A stretch of 64,000 bases of DNA, taken from positions 213,823-277,822 of the forward strand of contig NZ_LT556049.1 in assembly GCF_900079775.1 (NCBI RefSeq). The letters run 5' to 3'. This document shows, piece after piece, positions 1 through 8,744 of the stretch. Under the pieces are notes generated by a model that ran no database searches, was not told the origin of the DNA, and saw nothing but the letters and a program-made list of their open reading frames with translations. The first letter of the stretch is position 1. The number at the start of each line of letters is the position of its first letter. This stretch comes from Leyella lascolaii (GTDB taxonomy: Bacteria > Bacteroidota > Bacteroidia > Bacteroidales > Bacteroidaceae). The position numbers were made by a program, and so were the translations under genes.

Positions 1-28
1 TCAGTCTGTAATAATTCTATACAACACG

Positions 29-74
29 GAGCGCAGCATTTTGAAGTTTCAAAATTTGCTGCGCTCTTTCTTTT
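29..74 (+). terminator. Rho-independent terminator-like hairpin
   Basis: The arms GAGCGCAGCA (29-38) and TGCTGCGCTC (57-66) are perfect complements, the AT-rich inner part can extend the stem, and a T-rich tract (TTTCTTTT) follows. It most likely ends a gene lying left of the window. Confidence 0.75.
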
Positions 75-78
75 GGAG

Positions 79-86
79 TATCTTTG
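79..86 (+). promoter_or_regulatory. Bacteroidetes -7 box (TATCTTTG)
   Basis: A perfect match to TAnnTTTG, just after the terminator and about 100 bp before the glycosyltransferase start at 185. No clear -33 TTG was found at the usual distance. Confidence 0.5.
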
Positions 87-184
87 CACGCGGTTGGAGT
101 CACCGTATTTTAAAACAGAAAAAACCGCGCCACGTGACAGGCGGCAAGACAATACAACCTCAAAAAGGAAAACTGACATACATT

Positions 185-1981
185 ATGAAGACATCCGGGA
201 AATACATTCCCCTCATTGCAGTGATTGTCACAGGCTTGGCGACACTGCTTCCCTTTCTCTGGCAGACTGAGTTTTTCAGCATGGACGAACCGCGCGAGGC
301 GATGGTCGCAGTGTCGATACTGAAAGACGGGAACATCATCCTGCCCTTCACGTCGGGCAACGACCTCACGGCGTGTCCGCCGCTCTATCATCTGTGTGTG
401 GCACTCGTGTCGCTGCCGTGGGGGCACGTGAGCGAGTTCACCTCGCGTCTGCCCTCCGCCCTGTCGCTCGTTGTGATGTGCGCGGCGGTCTTCCTGTTCA
501 TGCGCAGACGCTCGACAACACCGCGCGCCATGCTCGCCGCACTCGTCATGCTCACCTCTTACGGCTTGCACCGCGAGGCGACGGCATGCAGTCCCGGCAT
601 GATGGGGGCGGCGTTGGCAACCGGAGCGATGCTCCTGCTCTACCGGTGGCATGAGGACGGCATGCGCGGACTGCCTCTCGCGGCAACGCTCTGCATGGCT
701 CTCACAGGACTGACGACAGGTCCGCTGATGGTGATACTGCCTCCGGCGGTGTTCTGCATATGGCTTCTTGTGCGTGGAGAGAGCCTGAAGAACACCGCGG
801 CGAAGTCTGTGCTGTGCACCGCCATTGCGCTCATAGTACCGGCAATGTGGTATGCCGCCGCCTTCGTCCAGACTGGAGGAGACTTCGGCAGACTGTTCAT
901 AGCCTATCACTACGGCTCGCTCAAAGGCATAACGACACTCAATCTGTTCGACCATAACCTTGCCGGCAATCTGGCATATGCCGCCACCGGATTCGCGCCA
1001 TGGCTGATATTCATCGCCTTCACTCTCCTCGCACGACCGTGGAAGAGCGCGGGCATAAGACTCACTCCAGCCTTTCCGGCACAATGGCTGCGCACCGCAC
1101 GACCGCTGGCATCGTTCTCCGCCACAGCCGCAGCGGCTCTTCTGGTTATCTCATGGCTGCCTACGGGTCATCACGACATAAGCCTTCTGTGCTGCCACGT
1201 GTTCCTCTCGATGTTCACCGCACTCTATCTGGCGTGGCTCTCACGCCGCCACAGGAGCAGCGCGGTGGCTGTCTTCGCCGCCTTCACCGCACTTGCCGGA
1301 ATACTGTTCAGCACGGCTTTCCAGGTGATACAGTCGGGCGCGTTCTCCGACATCTTCTTCGACACACACAAAGCCAACGCCCGCCTGTCGATGGCTAAAG
1401 CTCTATACGACATCACCCCCGACGCCACCGAGACGGCACTCATGACCCTTCCGGCTGTCATGGGCATACTTCTGGCTGGCGTGCTGTGCGCAGGCAGACT
1501 GCGCCGGAGTGTCCGCACGCTCACCGCAGGTACTCTCTGCGTGTTGTTCAGCATATATATCGCGCTCGACGCGGTGTGTCTGCCTACAATGACAGGGGTG
1601 GTGTCGCTGCGCCAGATGACTGAGGCAGTGAACAAGGCGTTCCACGGACAGAAGCTCTACTCCCACATCTCGCGCCCTGGCATGCACTTCTTCGGAGCCG
1701 ACTTTTATCTCGGCGGCACCATACAACCGTTCCTTAATCCGGCTCCCGACAGCCTCGGAAGGGTGAGGAAACCTACCGGCGGCATACTCATAATACCCGA
1801 AAAGGACAGCGAGGAGTTCATAGCGCGACACAAGGAATATGTGTTCACGCAGCGCATGCGCTCGCTGGGACATCCTTCCGAGGTGCGCGACAGGATAAAG
1901 TTCTATAAGTTCGTGCATGTGTCGAAGGTGAACTCACCGGAAGACAACTACGACCCGATGTCGATAAAGATAGATTTATAA
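185..1981 (+). CDS. Integral membrane glycosyltransferase, ArnT/PMT-like (GT-C fold)
   Basis: A 598-residue polytopic membrane protein. The N-terminal membrane helix is followed by a periplasmic loop with an acidic motif, MDEPREA, about 35 residues in, and this DE.R.A pattern is typical of the ArnT/PMT (GT83/GT39) lipid-linked sugar transferases. About ten more hydrophobic segments follow, then a soluble C-terminal part. Such enzymes move a sugar from a polyprenyl-phosphate donor to lipid A, a glycan or a protein at the periplasmic face. The frame is open from 41, but the ATG at 185 is preferred because it is preceded by AAGGAAAA and begins directly with the signal-anchor helix; the upstream residues are charged and unlike the family. 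The acceptor cannot be told from the sequence. Confidence 0.8.
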   Translation: MKTSGKYIPLIAVIVTGLATLLPFLWQTEFFSMDEPREAMVAVSILKDGNIILPFTSGNDLTACPPLYHLCVALVSLPWGHVSEFTSRLPSALSLVVMCAAVFLFMRRRSTTPRAMLAALVMLTSYGLHREATACSPGMMGAALATGAMLLLYRWHEDGMRGLPLAATLCMALTGLTTGPLMVILPPAVFCIWLLVRGESLKNTAAKSVLCTAIALIVPAMWYAAAFVQTGGDFGRLFIAYHYGSLKGITTLNLFDHNLAGNLAYAATGFAPWLIFIAFTLLARPWKSAGIRLTPAFPAQWLRTARPLASFSATAAAALLVISWLPTGHHDISLLCCHVFLSMFTALYLAWLSRRHRSSAVAVFAAFTALAGILFSTAFQVIQSGAFSDIFFDTHKANARLSMAKALYDITPDATETALMTLPAVMGILLAGVLCAGRLRRSVRTLTAGTLCVLFSIYIALDAVCLPTMTGVVSLRQMTEAVNKAFHGQKLYSHISRPGMHFFGADFYLGGTIQPFLNPAPDSLGRVRKPTGGILIIPEKDSEEFIARHKEYVFTQRMRSLGHPSEVRDRIKFYKFVHVSKVNSPEDNYDPMSIKIDL

Positions 1982-2032
1982 GACAAAGAAAAGCTACGCG
2001 CGACACTCCACGCGGGCACGACGGCAAAGGAA

Positions 2033-2821
2033 ATGACGGCAGAAAACATGGAACAGAAGCCATACGTAAGACTCGAGAGACTGCGCATAGGCTACCGCAC
2101 AGGACGACACGGACTGCGCATAGTGGCTGACTCGCTCGACGCCACACTGCCGTCCGGACGGCTGACATGCCTCATCGGGCGCAACGGGACAGGCAAATCG
2201 ACTCTACTGCGCACCATTGCCGCACTGCAACCTACGCTCGGAGGAAAGATACTGATAGGCGGAGAGGACACCGGAACGCTCTCGCAGAAAGACATGGCAA
2301 GGCGGGTGAGCATAGTGCTGACAACCGCACCGAACGCCGTAAACATGGATGTGGCACAGCTCGTGGCTCTCGGACGCACGCCGTACACGGGCTACTGGGG
2401 CTCGCTGAAAGCCGAAGACCTGCGCGCCATACAGCGTGCCATGAGCCTGACAGACATCACGCGGCTCGCCCGGCGCGCCGTGAGCACACTGAGCGACGGG
2501 CAGCGACAGAAGGTGATGGTGGCAAAGGCTCTCGCACAAGAGGCTCCGCTCATGCTGCTCGACGAGCCCACCGCCTTCCTCGACTACCCGTCGAAGGCGA
2601 GGCTTATGCGCCTGCTCGTAAGTCTGGCTCACGATGAAGGCAAGACCATACTGCTCTCCACGCACGACATGGAAATGGCTCTGCGCTCGGCTGACAGGCT
2701 CTGGCTCATGGACAACAACTCGCTCACAGAGGGCACTACGGAGCAGATGGCTGCCGACGGAACGATAGACCGCTTCACCGACGGACTCATGCCGCGCGAC
2801 ATACTCACCACTGCGAGATGA
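2033..2821 (+). CDS. ABC transporter ATP-binding protein, FecE/BtuD type
   Basis: A 262-residue ABC ATPase. Visible motifs are Walker A (GRNGTGKST), a signature-like LSDGQRQK, Walker B (LMLLDEPTAFLDY) and the switch His in LLSTHD. The closest families serve iron-siderophore, haem or cobalamin importers (FecE, FhuC, BtuD). A partner permease (FecCD/BtuC type) and substrate-binding protein would be expected beside it, but the upstream gene is a glycosyltransferase and the downstream one a nitroreductase, so it is an orphan here. AAAGGAA precedes the ATG at 2033; an in-frame ATG at 2048 is possible. It lies 51 bp after the glycosyltransferase and may be co-transcribed with it. Class is certain, substrate is not. 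Confidence 0.85.
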   Translation: MTAENMEQKPYVRLERLRIGYRTGRHGLRIVADSLDATLPSGRLTCLIGRNGTGKSTLLRTIAALQPTLGGKILIGGEDTGTLSQKDMARRVSIVLTTAPNAVNMDVAQLVALGRTPYTGYWGSLKAEDLRAIQRAMSLTDITRLARRAVSTLSDGQRQKVMVAKALAQEAPLMLLDEPTAFLDYPSKARLMRLLVSLAHDEGKTILLSTHDMEMALRSADRLWLMDNNSLTEGTTEQMAADGTIDRFTDGLMPRDILTTAR

Positions 2822-2878
2822 CCACGCAAGCCGGACAACATTCGCAGAAACATAAAAACATCATTAAAAGGAACAAAT

Positions 2879-3403
2879 ATGGAAAACGAATTTCTCAATC
2901 TCATCCGCACAAGACGGAGCTGCCGGAAATACAAGACAGAACAGGTGGACGACCGGCTGCTTGAAGAAGTGCTCAAGGCAGGCACTTACGCGCCTACCGG
3001 ACACGGCTCGCAGGCACCCTACATAGTGGCTGTGCAGAACAGCGGACAGCGTGCCGCGCTGTCGAGAATGAACGCAGAGGTGATGGGCGTCACGTCCGAC
3101 CCGTACTACGGCGCGCCCACAATAATACTCGTGTTCGCACCGTCCGACTACGCCAACGCATTCCAGGACGGCAGCTGCGTGCTCGAGAACATGATGCTCG
3201 CAGCGCATGCCGTGGGACTGGCTTCGTGCTGGATAAACCGCGAGCACCAGATGTTCGACACAGAGGAGGGCAAGAGCCTTATGAGGCAATGGGGACTGCC
3301 GGACGGTCTGATGGGCATCGGCGCGCTGTCACTCGGCTACGCTGCGGCTGAGCCAAGGGAACCGAAGCCGAGAAAAGAAGACTATTACCGCATAATACGC
3401 TGA
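2879..3403 (+). CDS. Nitroreductase family protein
   Basis: A 174-residue FMN-dependent nitroreductase-like protein. The N-terminal IRTRRSCRKY segment is the FMN-phosphate-binding start of the family, followed by the APTGHGSQ region and a C-terminal GIGALSLGYA stretch. These enzymes reduce quinones, flavins or nitro compounds with NAD(P)H and are cytoplasmic. The protein is at the short end of the family. It follows the ABC ATPase by 57 bp in the same direction. The natural substrate cannot be deduced. Confidence 0.85.
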   Translation: MENEFLNLIRTRRSCRKYKTEQVDDRLLEEVLKAGTYAPTGHGSQAPYIVAVQNSGQRAALSRMNAEVMGVTSDPYYGAPTIILVFAPSDYANAFQDGSCVLENMMLAAHAVGLASCWINREHQMFDTEEGKSLMRQWGLPDGLMGIGALSLGYAAAEPREPKPRKEDYYRIIR

Positions 3404-3418
3404 CGCCACCGGCTCACG

Positions 3419-3682
3419 GAAAAGGCTTTCCCGCATCCTCAAAGAGCCTTTTTTGTGTCATGAAACAGGCTTTTTCACAGTATGAAAGAGGCTCTTCCGC
3501 GTTATGAAAGAGGCTCTTTCGGGACATGACAAAGCCCGTTTCGCAGCATGAAATAGCATCTTTCTCAGTATGAGAAACCTCTTCCGAAGCGTAAACGAAT
3601 CTTTTTATAGGCATAAAAAAACATCTTTAACAACACAATAAAAACCTTTCCCGCAGAACAGGAAAGGCTTTTTTGTTTTTTC
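3419..3682. repeat. 22-bp tandem array A (12 units)
   Basis: Twelve consecutive 22-bp units with no insertion or deletion (unit starts 3419, 3441, 3463 and so on to 3661). Conserved features are an A-rich start, GGC or GCC near positions 6-8, TTTTCCGC-like at 9-16, and often CAGTATG at the end. Units are degenerate but clearly related. The array begins 16 bp after the nitroreductase stop. Short reading frames on either strand are by-products of the period, which is not a multiple of three. Confidence 0.85.
3642..3674 (+). terminator. Terminator-like hairpin at the end of array A
   Basis: AAACCTTTCC (3642-3651) pairs with GGAAAGG (3661-3667), followed by a T run. Two adjacent repeat units form it, so the array itself supplies the likely terminator. 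Confidence 0.5.
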
Positions 3683-4172
3683 ATAATGACAAACAGCATC
3701 CGGTGTCCGGTCAGAACCGTTTTCCCACATCGTGCCCATTGCCGGGACACATAGCAATGACCGCTGCGTCATACCGCTCCAGCTACTCCGCCGCCATAGC
3801 CCTCCGAGGGGGTAAAGACAGGGTAGAGAGTCCCCGTTTTAGTCTAAATTAACCCGTCAGAACACATTTGGAAAGGTTTCTTCCATGCTATATGCTACTT
3901 TTGCCGCAGTAAACCCGCAGCGGTAATCAGGCTTTATCCTTATTCCGTACTGCTGTCGTTCAGATTGGTTTCCGCGTTTGCCGAAGATGTAGCGGGCTGC
4001 ATCGGGAAAAGACGGGAGGCAAGATGACGGCAGCAGCGAGGAAGAAGGATGAAGAGCCGGCAACCTGATGAAAGAGCCGCGCAGGCGGCATGATGCCCTC
4101 CGGGGGTTGAACCCGCAGCTGTAAAATACATGTCTTGACGTGACATAAACTTATTAACATATAATATAAGGT
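3683..4172. other. Intergenic region with a promoter-like box and a direct repeat
   Basis: No convincing coding frame. It holds a TACTTTTG box (3896-3903) matching TAnnTTTG, and a direct repeat AACCCGCAGCnGTAA at 3912-3926 and 4110-4124. The roughly 270 nt between the box and the RteC-like gene could be a long leader or a small RNA; neither can be decided from sequence alone. Confidence 0.4.
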
Positions 4173-4607
4173 ATGACTATGGAATATTGTAAAACACAAT
4201 CCTCACTGCACGACGCGACAGGCAGCCCCACCATGCCGACGCGCGAACAGAGGGACGAGGGGCGTAAGATGATGGAAGAGGCGTTCGTAAGGCTCATGAA
4301 AGAGAGCCGCAAGGGGCACATCCGATGGACAGGCACGGTGAAAGACCTTATGGAACTGACCTACATCGCATACAGGGGATGCGCCGTGAGACACTCCGAC
4401 GGAAGTCCGGCGCCCATGTCCGAGCTGGTAAGGGAGATATGCGCGCGACTGCATGTGCGCACGCCCGCCAATCCTTACAAGGTGGCTGTCGACGCCATGG
4501 CGCGCAAGGGAGTGAGGCAGCAGGCTTATCTGGAACGGTTCTGCTGGCTGCACTTCGTGGCTGGAATGGCTGACCCGACAGACGCGGAGATAGAAAGGAC
4601 GGAATGA
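4173..4607 (+). CDS. Short RteC-like protein
   Basis: A 144-residue protein. From about residue 50 it matches the C-terminal pattern of RteC regulators: WTG, then DLMELTY, a spacer with G, then SELVREICARL, an aromatic/basic YKV..DAMARKG and AYLERF. RteC controls excision of CTnDOT-type conjugative transposons in Bacteroides. This protein is shorter than typical RteC and stands alone, without RteA/RteB. It precedes an M15 peptidase by about 50 bp. The resemblance is from motif memory, so the family call is moderate. It may be a remnant of a mobile element or a domesticated regulator. Confidence 0.55.
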   Translation: MTMEYCKTQSSLHDATGSPTMPTREQRDEGRKMMEEAFVRLMKESRKGHIRWTGTVKDLMELTYIAYRGCAVRHSDGSPAPMSELVREICARLHVRTPANPYKVAVDAMARKGVRQQAYLERFCWLHFVAGMADPTDAEIERTE

Positions 4608-4655
4608 AAAAGCCGTCAGTAGAATGGAAAACACACAAATCTTAATAATCGGAAT

Positions 4656-5123
4656 ATGAACAAAAACACACAAGGACACATGGACACAATCGATCTTAAC
4701 CTCAGACTGAGCCCCCACTTCACTCTAAAGGAGTTCACACTTTCGGGCACCGCCATCGCGCACAACATCGGAAACACACCCCATAAGGAGCACGTGGAAC
4801 GGCTGAAGGCTCTCTGCGAGAACGTGCTCGAGCCGCTGCGGCGACGCTTCGGAGTGATAAGGATAACCAGCGGATACCGTTGCGCGGAGCTGAACGCACG
4901 GGTGGGCGGCTCGCCGTCGTCCCAGCACATGCGCGGCGAGGCGGCGGACATCAACGTGTCGGGCAAGTCAGGAGCCATGAAAATGGCTGCCTACATACGC
5001 GACAACCTGCCTTTCGACCAGCTGCTGATTGAGAGCAGGGCTAAGGACAGCGTGTTCTGGCTGCACGTGAGCTACAGAAGCGACGGGAAAAACCGTCATG
5101 AGTGCGGCAGGATAATGAAATGA
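4656..5123 (+). CDS. Zinc D-Ala-D-Ala carboxypeptidase-like protein (peptidase M15)
   Basis: A 155-residue protein of the M15A (Peptidase_M15_3) family. It has the N-terminal LSPHFTLKEFT segment, then TSGYRC, the zinc motif SQHMRGEAADI (His followed seven residues later by Asp) and a second zinc His in WLHVSY. There is no signal peptide. Relatives include phage and mobile-element endolysins that cut peptidoglycan peptides, and such proteins are often found near integrative elements in Bacteroidales. It follows the RteC-like gene in the same direction. Its last codons overlap the start of a 22-bp tandem array. Confidence 0.8.
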   Translation: MNKNTQGHMDTIDLNLRLSPHFTLKEFTLSGTAIAHNIGNTPHKEHVERLKALCENVLEPLRRRFGVIRITSGYRCAELNARVGGSPSSQHMRGEAADINVSGKSGAMKMAAYIRDNLPFDQLLIESRAKDSVFWLHVSYRSDGKNRHECGRIMK

Positions 5124-5259
5124 AGAAAGAATGATAATGTAATGGACAAACAATCACAATGAAATGAATAAAGAAGTATAATGTAAAGGGCAAACAATCA
5201 TTATGTGATGAATAAAGAATGATAATGTGATAAACAAATGATGATATTGTGACGAAAAG
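5106..5259. repeat. 22-bp tandem array B (7 units, unrelated consensus)
   Basis: Seven 22-bp units in exact register (5106, 5128, 5150, 5172, 5194, 5216, 5238). The shared pattern is GATAATGTGATGAA with flanking A-rich bases. Alternate units are most alike, so a 44-bp super-period is visible. The sequence is unrelated to the TTTTCCGC family, but the period is the same. The first unit lies over the last codons of the M15 peptidase gene. Confidence 0.8.
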
Positions 5260-5354
5260 AACGCGGAATGCCTGACGCCATCATTACGTACATGCATTCG
5301 CGACACACGTGACACACCGTTCCGGCACACGTCATTACGGTTGCGACGGACATG

Positions 5355-5405
5355 AAAAAGCGCGGCAGACTCACCGTCATACGGTGTCTGCCGCGCTGCT
5401 TTTTA
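5355..5405. terminator. Bidirectional terminator hairpin
   Basis: Long stem AGCGCGGCAGAC...ACCGT / ACGGT...GTCTGCCGCGCT with A-rich bases before and TTTTT after. It lies between the converging M15 gene and the minus-strand secreted protein, and could end both transcripts. Confidence 0.75.
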
Positions 5406-5431
5406 TCTGCAAAAACAGAAGCAAAACAAAC

Positions 5432-7816
5432 TTATCTCACAACGACCTTCCTGCCGTCTACGACATATATGCCCTTCGGCAGGTTGTCCGTGCTGTCGCC
5501 GTCGGACACTTTCTGTCCGTTGAGGTTGTATACACCCTCCATCCTTGCGCCTTCCGCACCATCCGTTGTTATATCAGATATTCCTGTAAGCTCTCCGTCA
5601 CCGAAGTCGAATGAGAGACGGTTGCCCTCCACCACATTGCCTGCGGCGTCAACTTCCTGTAATGTCCACATAGTGCCCATCAGACGGTTCCACGGCTGCG
5701 ACAGCCAGTAGACCGTACCGTTACTCAAAACATAACTGTTGGCAGGAGCACCATTGGTGTTTCTGTAGAAGTAACCTTTGAACATGAGGTTATGTCCGCC
5801 GCCATCTTCTGTGCGATAATACTTCGTCACGACGCCGTCCTCGTATGTTGTGTTCTGCCCGTCATAATTGTTTGCCTCTATCAAAGCCGGCAATGTATTC
5901 ATTCGCGACACACCCTCAAAATGGTAAACCGGACCCGTGTAGCGGATTCTTCCGTCAAGAATGCCTGCGTCAACGTTGTATACATTAAACTCATAAGGCG
6001 TGTTTCTTGCAACATCAGGAGCGTCCACAACCTTCACAGCATAACATTCTCCGGCATAGACAACAGTCTCGCTTGTGTTCGTAAGATCCACTTTATCAAA
6101 CTGTATTCTGTTTCCTCCGTTCTGGAGTCCGACCAGATGGCACAGCTCAACATCATTGCCGAATGTCTGGCGCAACTGTCCTGCTGTAAGGTTAACAGGC
6201 ATCACCAGAGCCTCCCACTTAGGTTCGACAATAGAGTATCCTGTTGTCTCCCCGAAATCACGTGCAAGATTGAAGCGGCGGGAGTATCCGTACTGGAACT
6301 CATCGAGGGATGTGAGGTCGTCGGATGTCATGGCAGCAGACTTTGTACTGTACGCATTGATACCGAATTCGTTCATTCCGGAATAATTGACCTTTATATT
6401 ATCCACATAAACGCGACCCTGCACAGAGGCTTTAACCACACCTATGGTAAGCGTACCTGTACCTTCCGGATTCTCAGCTGTCACCGTTCCATCGTCAGCT
6501 GTCACCGTTACGGCTATTCTCACGATGTGGTTTGTCTCGTCAGGACTTGTCGTTGCCTGACCGGTAGTCAGCTCACCGCCGTTCGATGCGAGGAACTCTC
6601 CGGCGGCGACATTACGGCGGAAGTATAAGCTGACATCGTTTGCGTCTTCGTCAAATTCATTCATGTGTTTTGTTATAAATCCGTTGAATGTAGCCTGTTC
6701 GCCCTCCGACAGTCTCGGAATGGACGCGCCTGACGAGAGCGAAGCGTCACCGGCAGAGCCTGTGGCGGCAAAAAGATAAGCCACGTCAGCGTCTGTTACA
6801 GGTCTTTCAGAGTTGTCGTCAGACACGAAAGCCTGCGCCGTAATAACATAAGTTCCGGGTTTCAGACCGCTTACAGTCTGACGCATGATAATCGGGTCAC
6901 GCATTTCAGCGGCACCGAACGCTCCGTATGTGGTAACATAACTGTTGCTGGCGTAAGGATAATTACCGCCGTTTCCGATATGAGGATCTATCGCACGGTA
7001 CGCACCCTTGTCCACTATGCCTCCGAAACTGAGTTCTTCAGTCTGGTCTGGATATCTACTGTAATTATTGTTGTAATTGTATTCATCTTCCTGCAATATT
7101 TCTCCGATAGTGCCTGCCTGTCCGTCTGTGCCCGGCGTATAGTCTACCCACTGCCACGAATAAGCTTCCGGAAGATTACGTAAGAACCGTGTATTGTTGT
7201 ACAGACCGCTCACATCGATGTTGGTCTGACGTTCAACGTTAAGCACAACTTCCTTGAACTTGGTGCGCGGTATGATGAACCAGCGACCGGAAGGACTGCT
7301 ATTAGAAGTTGTCAACAAGCCGTTTTGAACTGTAAGATAATGGTCTCCATCCAAGATCGGAAGACCCTCTACATATATCTGATATCCGTTTTTAAGGTTT
7401 CCGCTTACCTCCCACTGCGTGTCCTGATCAAGGTATACGTCACTACTGGAAAAGATGCCTGACGGATAACCCAAGTAAGATCCGTTGTCATCCTGGTTCG
7501 GATTTCTCTGCACACTCTTAAATTTAAAACCGCTGCTGCTGCTTCCGCTCACGTCGAACCGGAGTCCGCGGTTTGTCAATATACCTCGTGTTCCGTTGTC
7601 AGCACCTGCTGTCACAAAGCCATATCTGGTCTCTCCGCCTTCCTGATACCTGTAACAGAGGTATACACCTTCACTTTCATCTGCTGCATTTTCTATCGCC
7701 ACGGCATGCTTCTCCCAAGGAACAGCTTCCTCAGTAGCATACTCCTGAGCATATGATTTGCCTGCTAACAATGTTGTCATAAAGACAACCATCAAATAAA
7801 ACAGTTTATTTTTCAT
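5432..7816 (-). CDS. Large secreted protein with a T9SS-like C-terminal tail
   Basis: A 794-residue exported protein of unknown function. The signal peptide is about 23 residues, with likely cleavage before Gln in KSYA/QEYA. The middle contains beta-rich stretches, with repeated hydrophobic-polar alternation and a likely carbohydrate-binding or jelly-roll segment around residues 250-480 (GTYVITAQAFVS, RVYVDNIKVNY). The C-terminus, YNLNGQKVSD then LPKGIYVVDGRKVVV, is the tail common on Prevotella surface proteins and is compatible with T9SS sorting. It is 27 bp downstream of the small protein at 7844-8056, so the two form an operon. No catalytic motif was recognised. Confidence 0.75.
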   Translation of the reverse strand: MKNKLFYLMVVFMTTLLAGKSYAQEYATEEAVPWEKHAVAIENAADESEGVYLCYRYQEGGETRYGFVTAGADNGTRGILTNRGLRFDVSGSSSSGFKFKSVQRNPNQDDNGSYLGYPSGIFSSSDVYLDQDTQWEVSGNLKNGYQIYVEGLPILDGDHYLTVQNGLLTTSNSSPSGRWFIIPRTKFKEVVLNVERQTNIDVSGLYNNTRFLRNLPEAYSWQWVDYTPGTDGQAGTIGEILQEDEYNYNNNYSRYPDQTEELSFGGIVDKGAYRAIDPHIGNGGNYPYASNSYVTTYGAFGAAEMRDPIIMRQTVSGLKPGTYVITAQAFVSDDNSERPVTDADVAYLFAATGSAGDASLSSGASIPRLSEGEQATFNGFITKHMNEFDEDANDVSLYFRRNVAAGEFLASNGGELTTGQATTSPDETNHIVRIAVTVTADDGTVTAENPEGTGTLTIGVVKASVQGRVYVDNIKVNYSGMNEFGINAYSTKSAAMTSDDLTSLDEFQYGYSRRFNLARDFGETTGYSIVEPKWEALVMPVNLTAGQLRQTFGNDVELCHLVGLQNGGNRIQFDKVDLTNTSETVVYAGECYAVKVVDAPDVARNTPYEFNVYNVDAGILDGRIRYTGPVYHFEGVSRMNTLPALIEANNYDGQNTTYEDGVVTKYYRTEDGGGHNLMFKGYFYRNTNGAPANSYVLSNGTVYWLSQPWNRLMGTMWTLQEVDAAGNVVEGNRLSFDFGDGELTGISDITTDGAEGARMEGVYNLNGQKVSDGDSTDNLPKGIYVVDGRKVVVR

Positions 7817-7843
7817 ACCCGTTATCTCCTACATTTAAGTTAC

Positions 7844-8056
7844 TTAATCCCATAAGCTTTTGCTTCTCACCTCGTTTGTCACGTCCTCTGTCTCACCGCC
7901 ACCGTCAGGAACGAACCCTCCGGGAAGCATGTTTCCGCCACTTTCAACATCATCAACATCCGGACCGAATCCTACAGTAGTAGCCTGCAGGAGGTCGCTT
8001 TCAACCTCCACCTGCACAATCTCCGCACAGGGCTTTACATAATGTCTTTTTACCAT
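7844..8056 (-). CDS. Small conserved protein preceding a secreted protein
   Basis: A 70-residue protein beginning MVKRHYVKPCAEIVQVEVE, followed by LLQATT, a Gly/Pro/Asp-rich acidic middle and a basic tail (NEVRSKSLWD). Bacteroidales, especially Prevotella, have many short proteins of this form (a K.Y.KP start followed by an alternating V/E stretch) immediately before large secreted proteins. Their function is unknown to me. There is no signal peptide. It is probably co-transcribed with the 794-residue protein. Confidence 0.65.
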   Translation of the reverse strand: MVKRHYVKPCAEIVQVEVESDLLQATTVGFGPDVDDVESGGNMLPGGFVPDGGGETEDVTNEVRSKSLWD

Positions 8057-8644
8057 CTGCTCTAATGATTAAAGTTTATTGTATAACTGATTATTGCATA
8101 AGTCTGAGAACCGCACCGGAGGACATTAAGAGAGCCGTATCTCCGACGCACAGGTGCAGCCTGTTTTATATGATAAAGTTTAATCCATGTCATTAAACTC
8201 TTTTCCATATACATCCATAATTCCTATTTCTTACACTATATACGGTTAAATAAGTTGTCAAAAATAGTTAAAGCAAATTAACATCAGTACATTTCCGTAC
8301 CTATATTTTACCTGTATCCTGTTCTTTAATACCGCAAATTTAAGCACAGATAATTATAGTATGCCATTTTACCCCCTCCGTAACGTTTTTCAAGATTTAT
8401 TATAATACATTGCAATACAGGTTTTCCCAGACCCTTGTTTGCAGACAAACATACCACTGCAAGGTAAAAACCTAACAGTCAAAGAAATAAATATATGAAT
8501 TGAAACCGATTTCTTTTTATTCTTACAAATTTCGTATAGAATCACACAAACGTCATAAACGAGCAACAAAAATATACCTGTCACACATCTGTAGAGCAGT
8601 ATTTACACAGTCCGGCTGTTTACATTTCTTAACAAAACACGCTC
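8057..8644. other. Gene-free upstream region
   Basis: AT-rich sequence with no supportable gene. It presumably holds the minus-strand promoter of the small-protein operon. A weak resemblance to the 54-nt hairpin family is visible near 8600-8640 (GTATTTACACAGTCCGGCTG). Confidence 0.3.
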
Positions 8645-8744
8645 CATACGGTGCTTTTCATGTGTTAAAAGCAGTGCGGCTTTTTCTCTGTCGCGACACG
8701 GTTTTCAGGATGTCGGACGGTGGTTTCAGCCGTTTTCCGCAGTC

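Noticed and set aside
2033..3403. A complete metal or cobalamin import operon
   Set aside because: Only the ATPase is present; no permease or binding protein is adjacent.
3419..3682. CRISPR array
   Set aside because: Units are contiguous with no spacers between them, and no cas gene lies nearby.
4095..4130. tRNA-like T-loop in GGGGGTTGAACCCGCAG
   Set aside because: No matching acceptor, D or anticodon arms were found around it.
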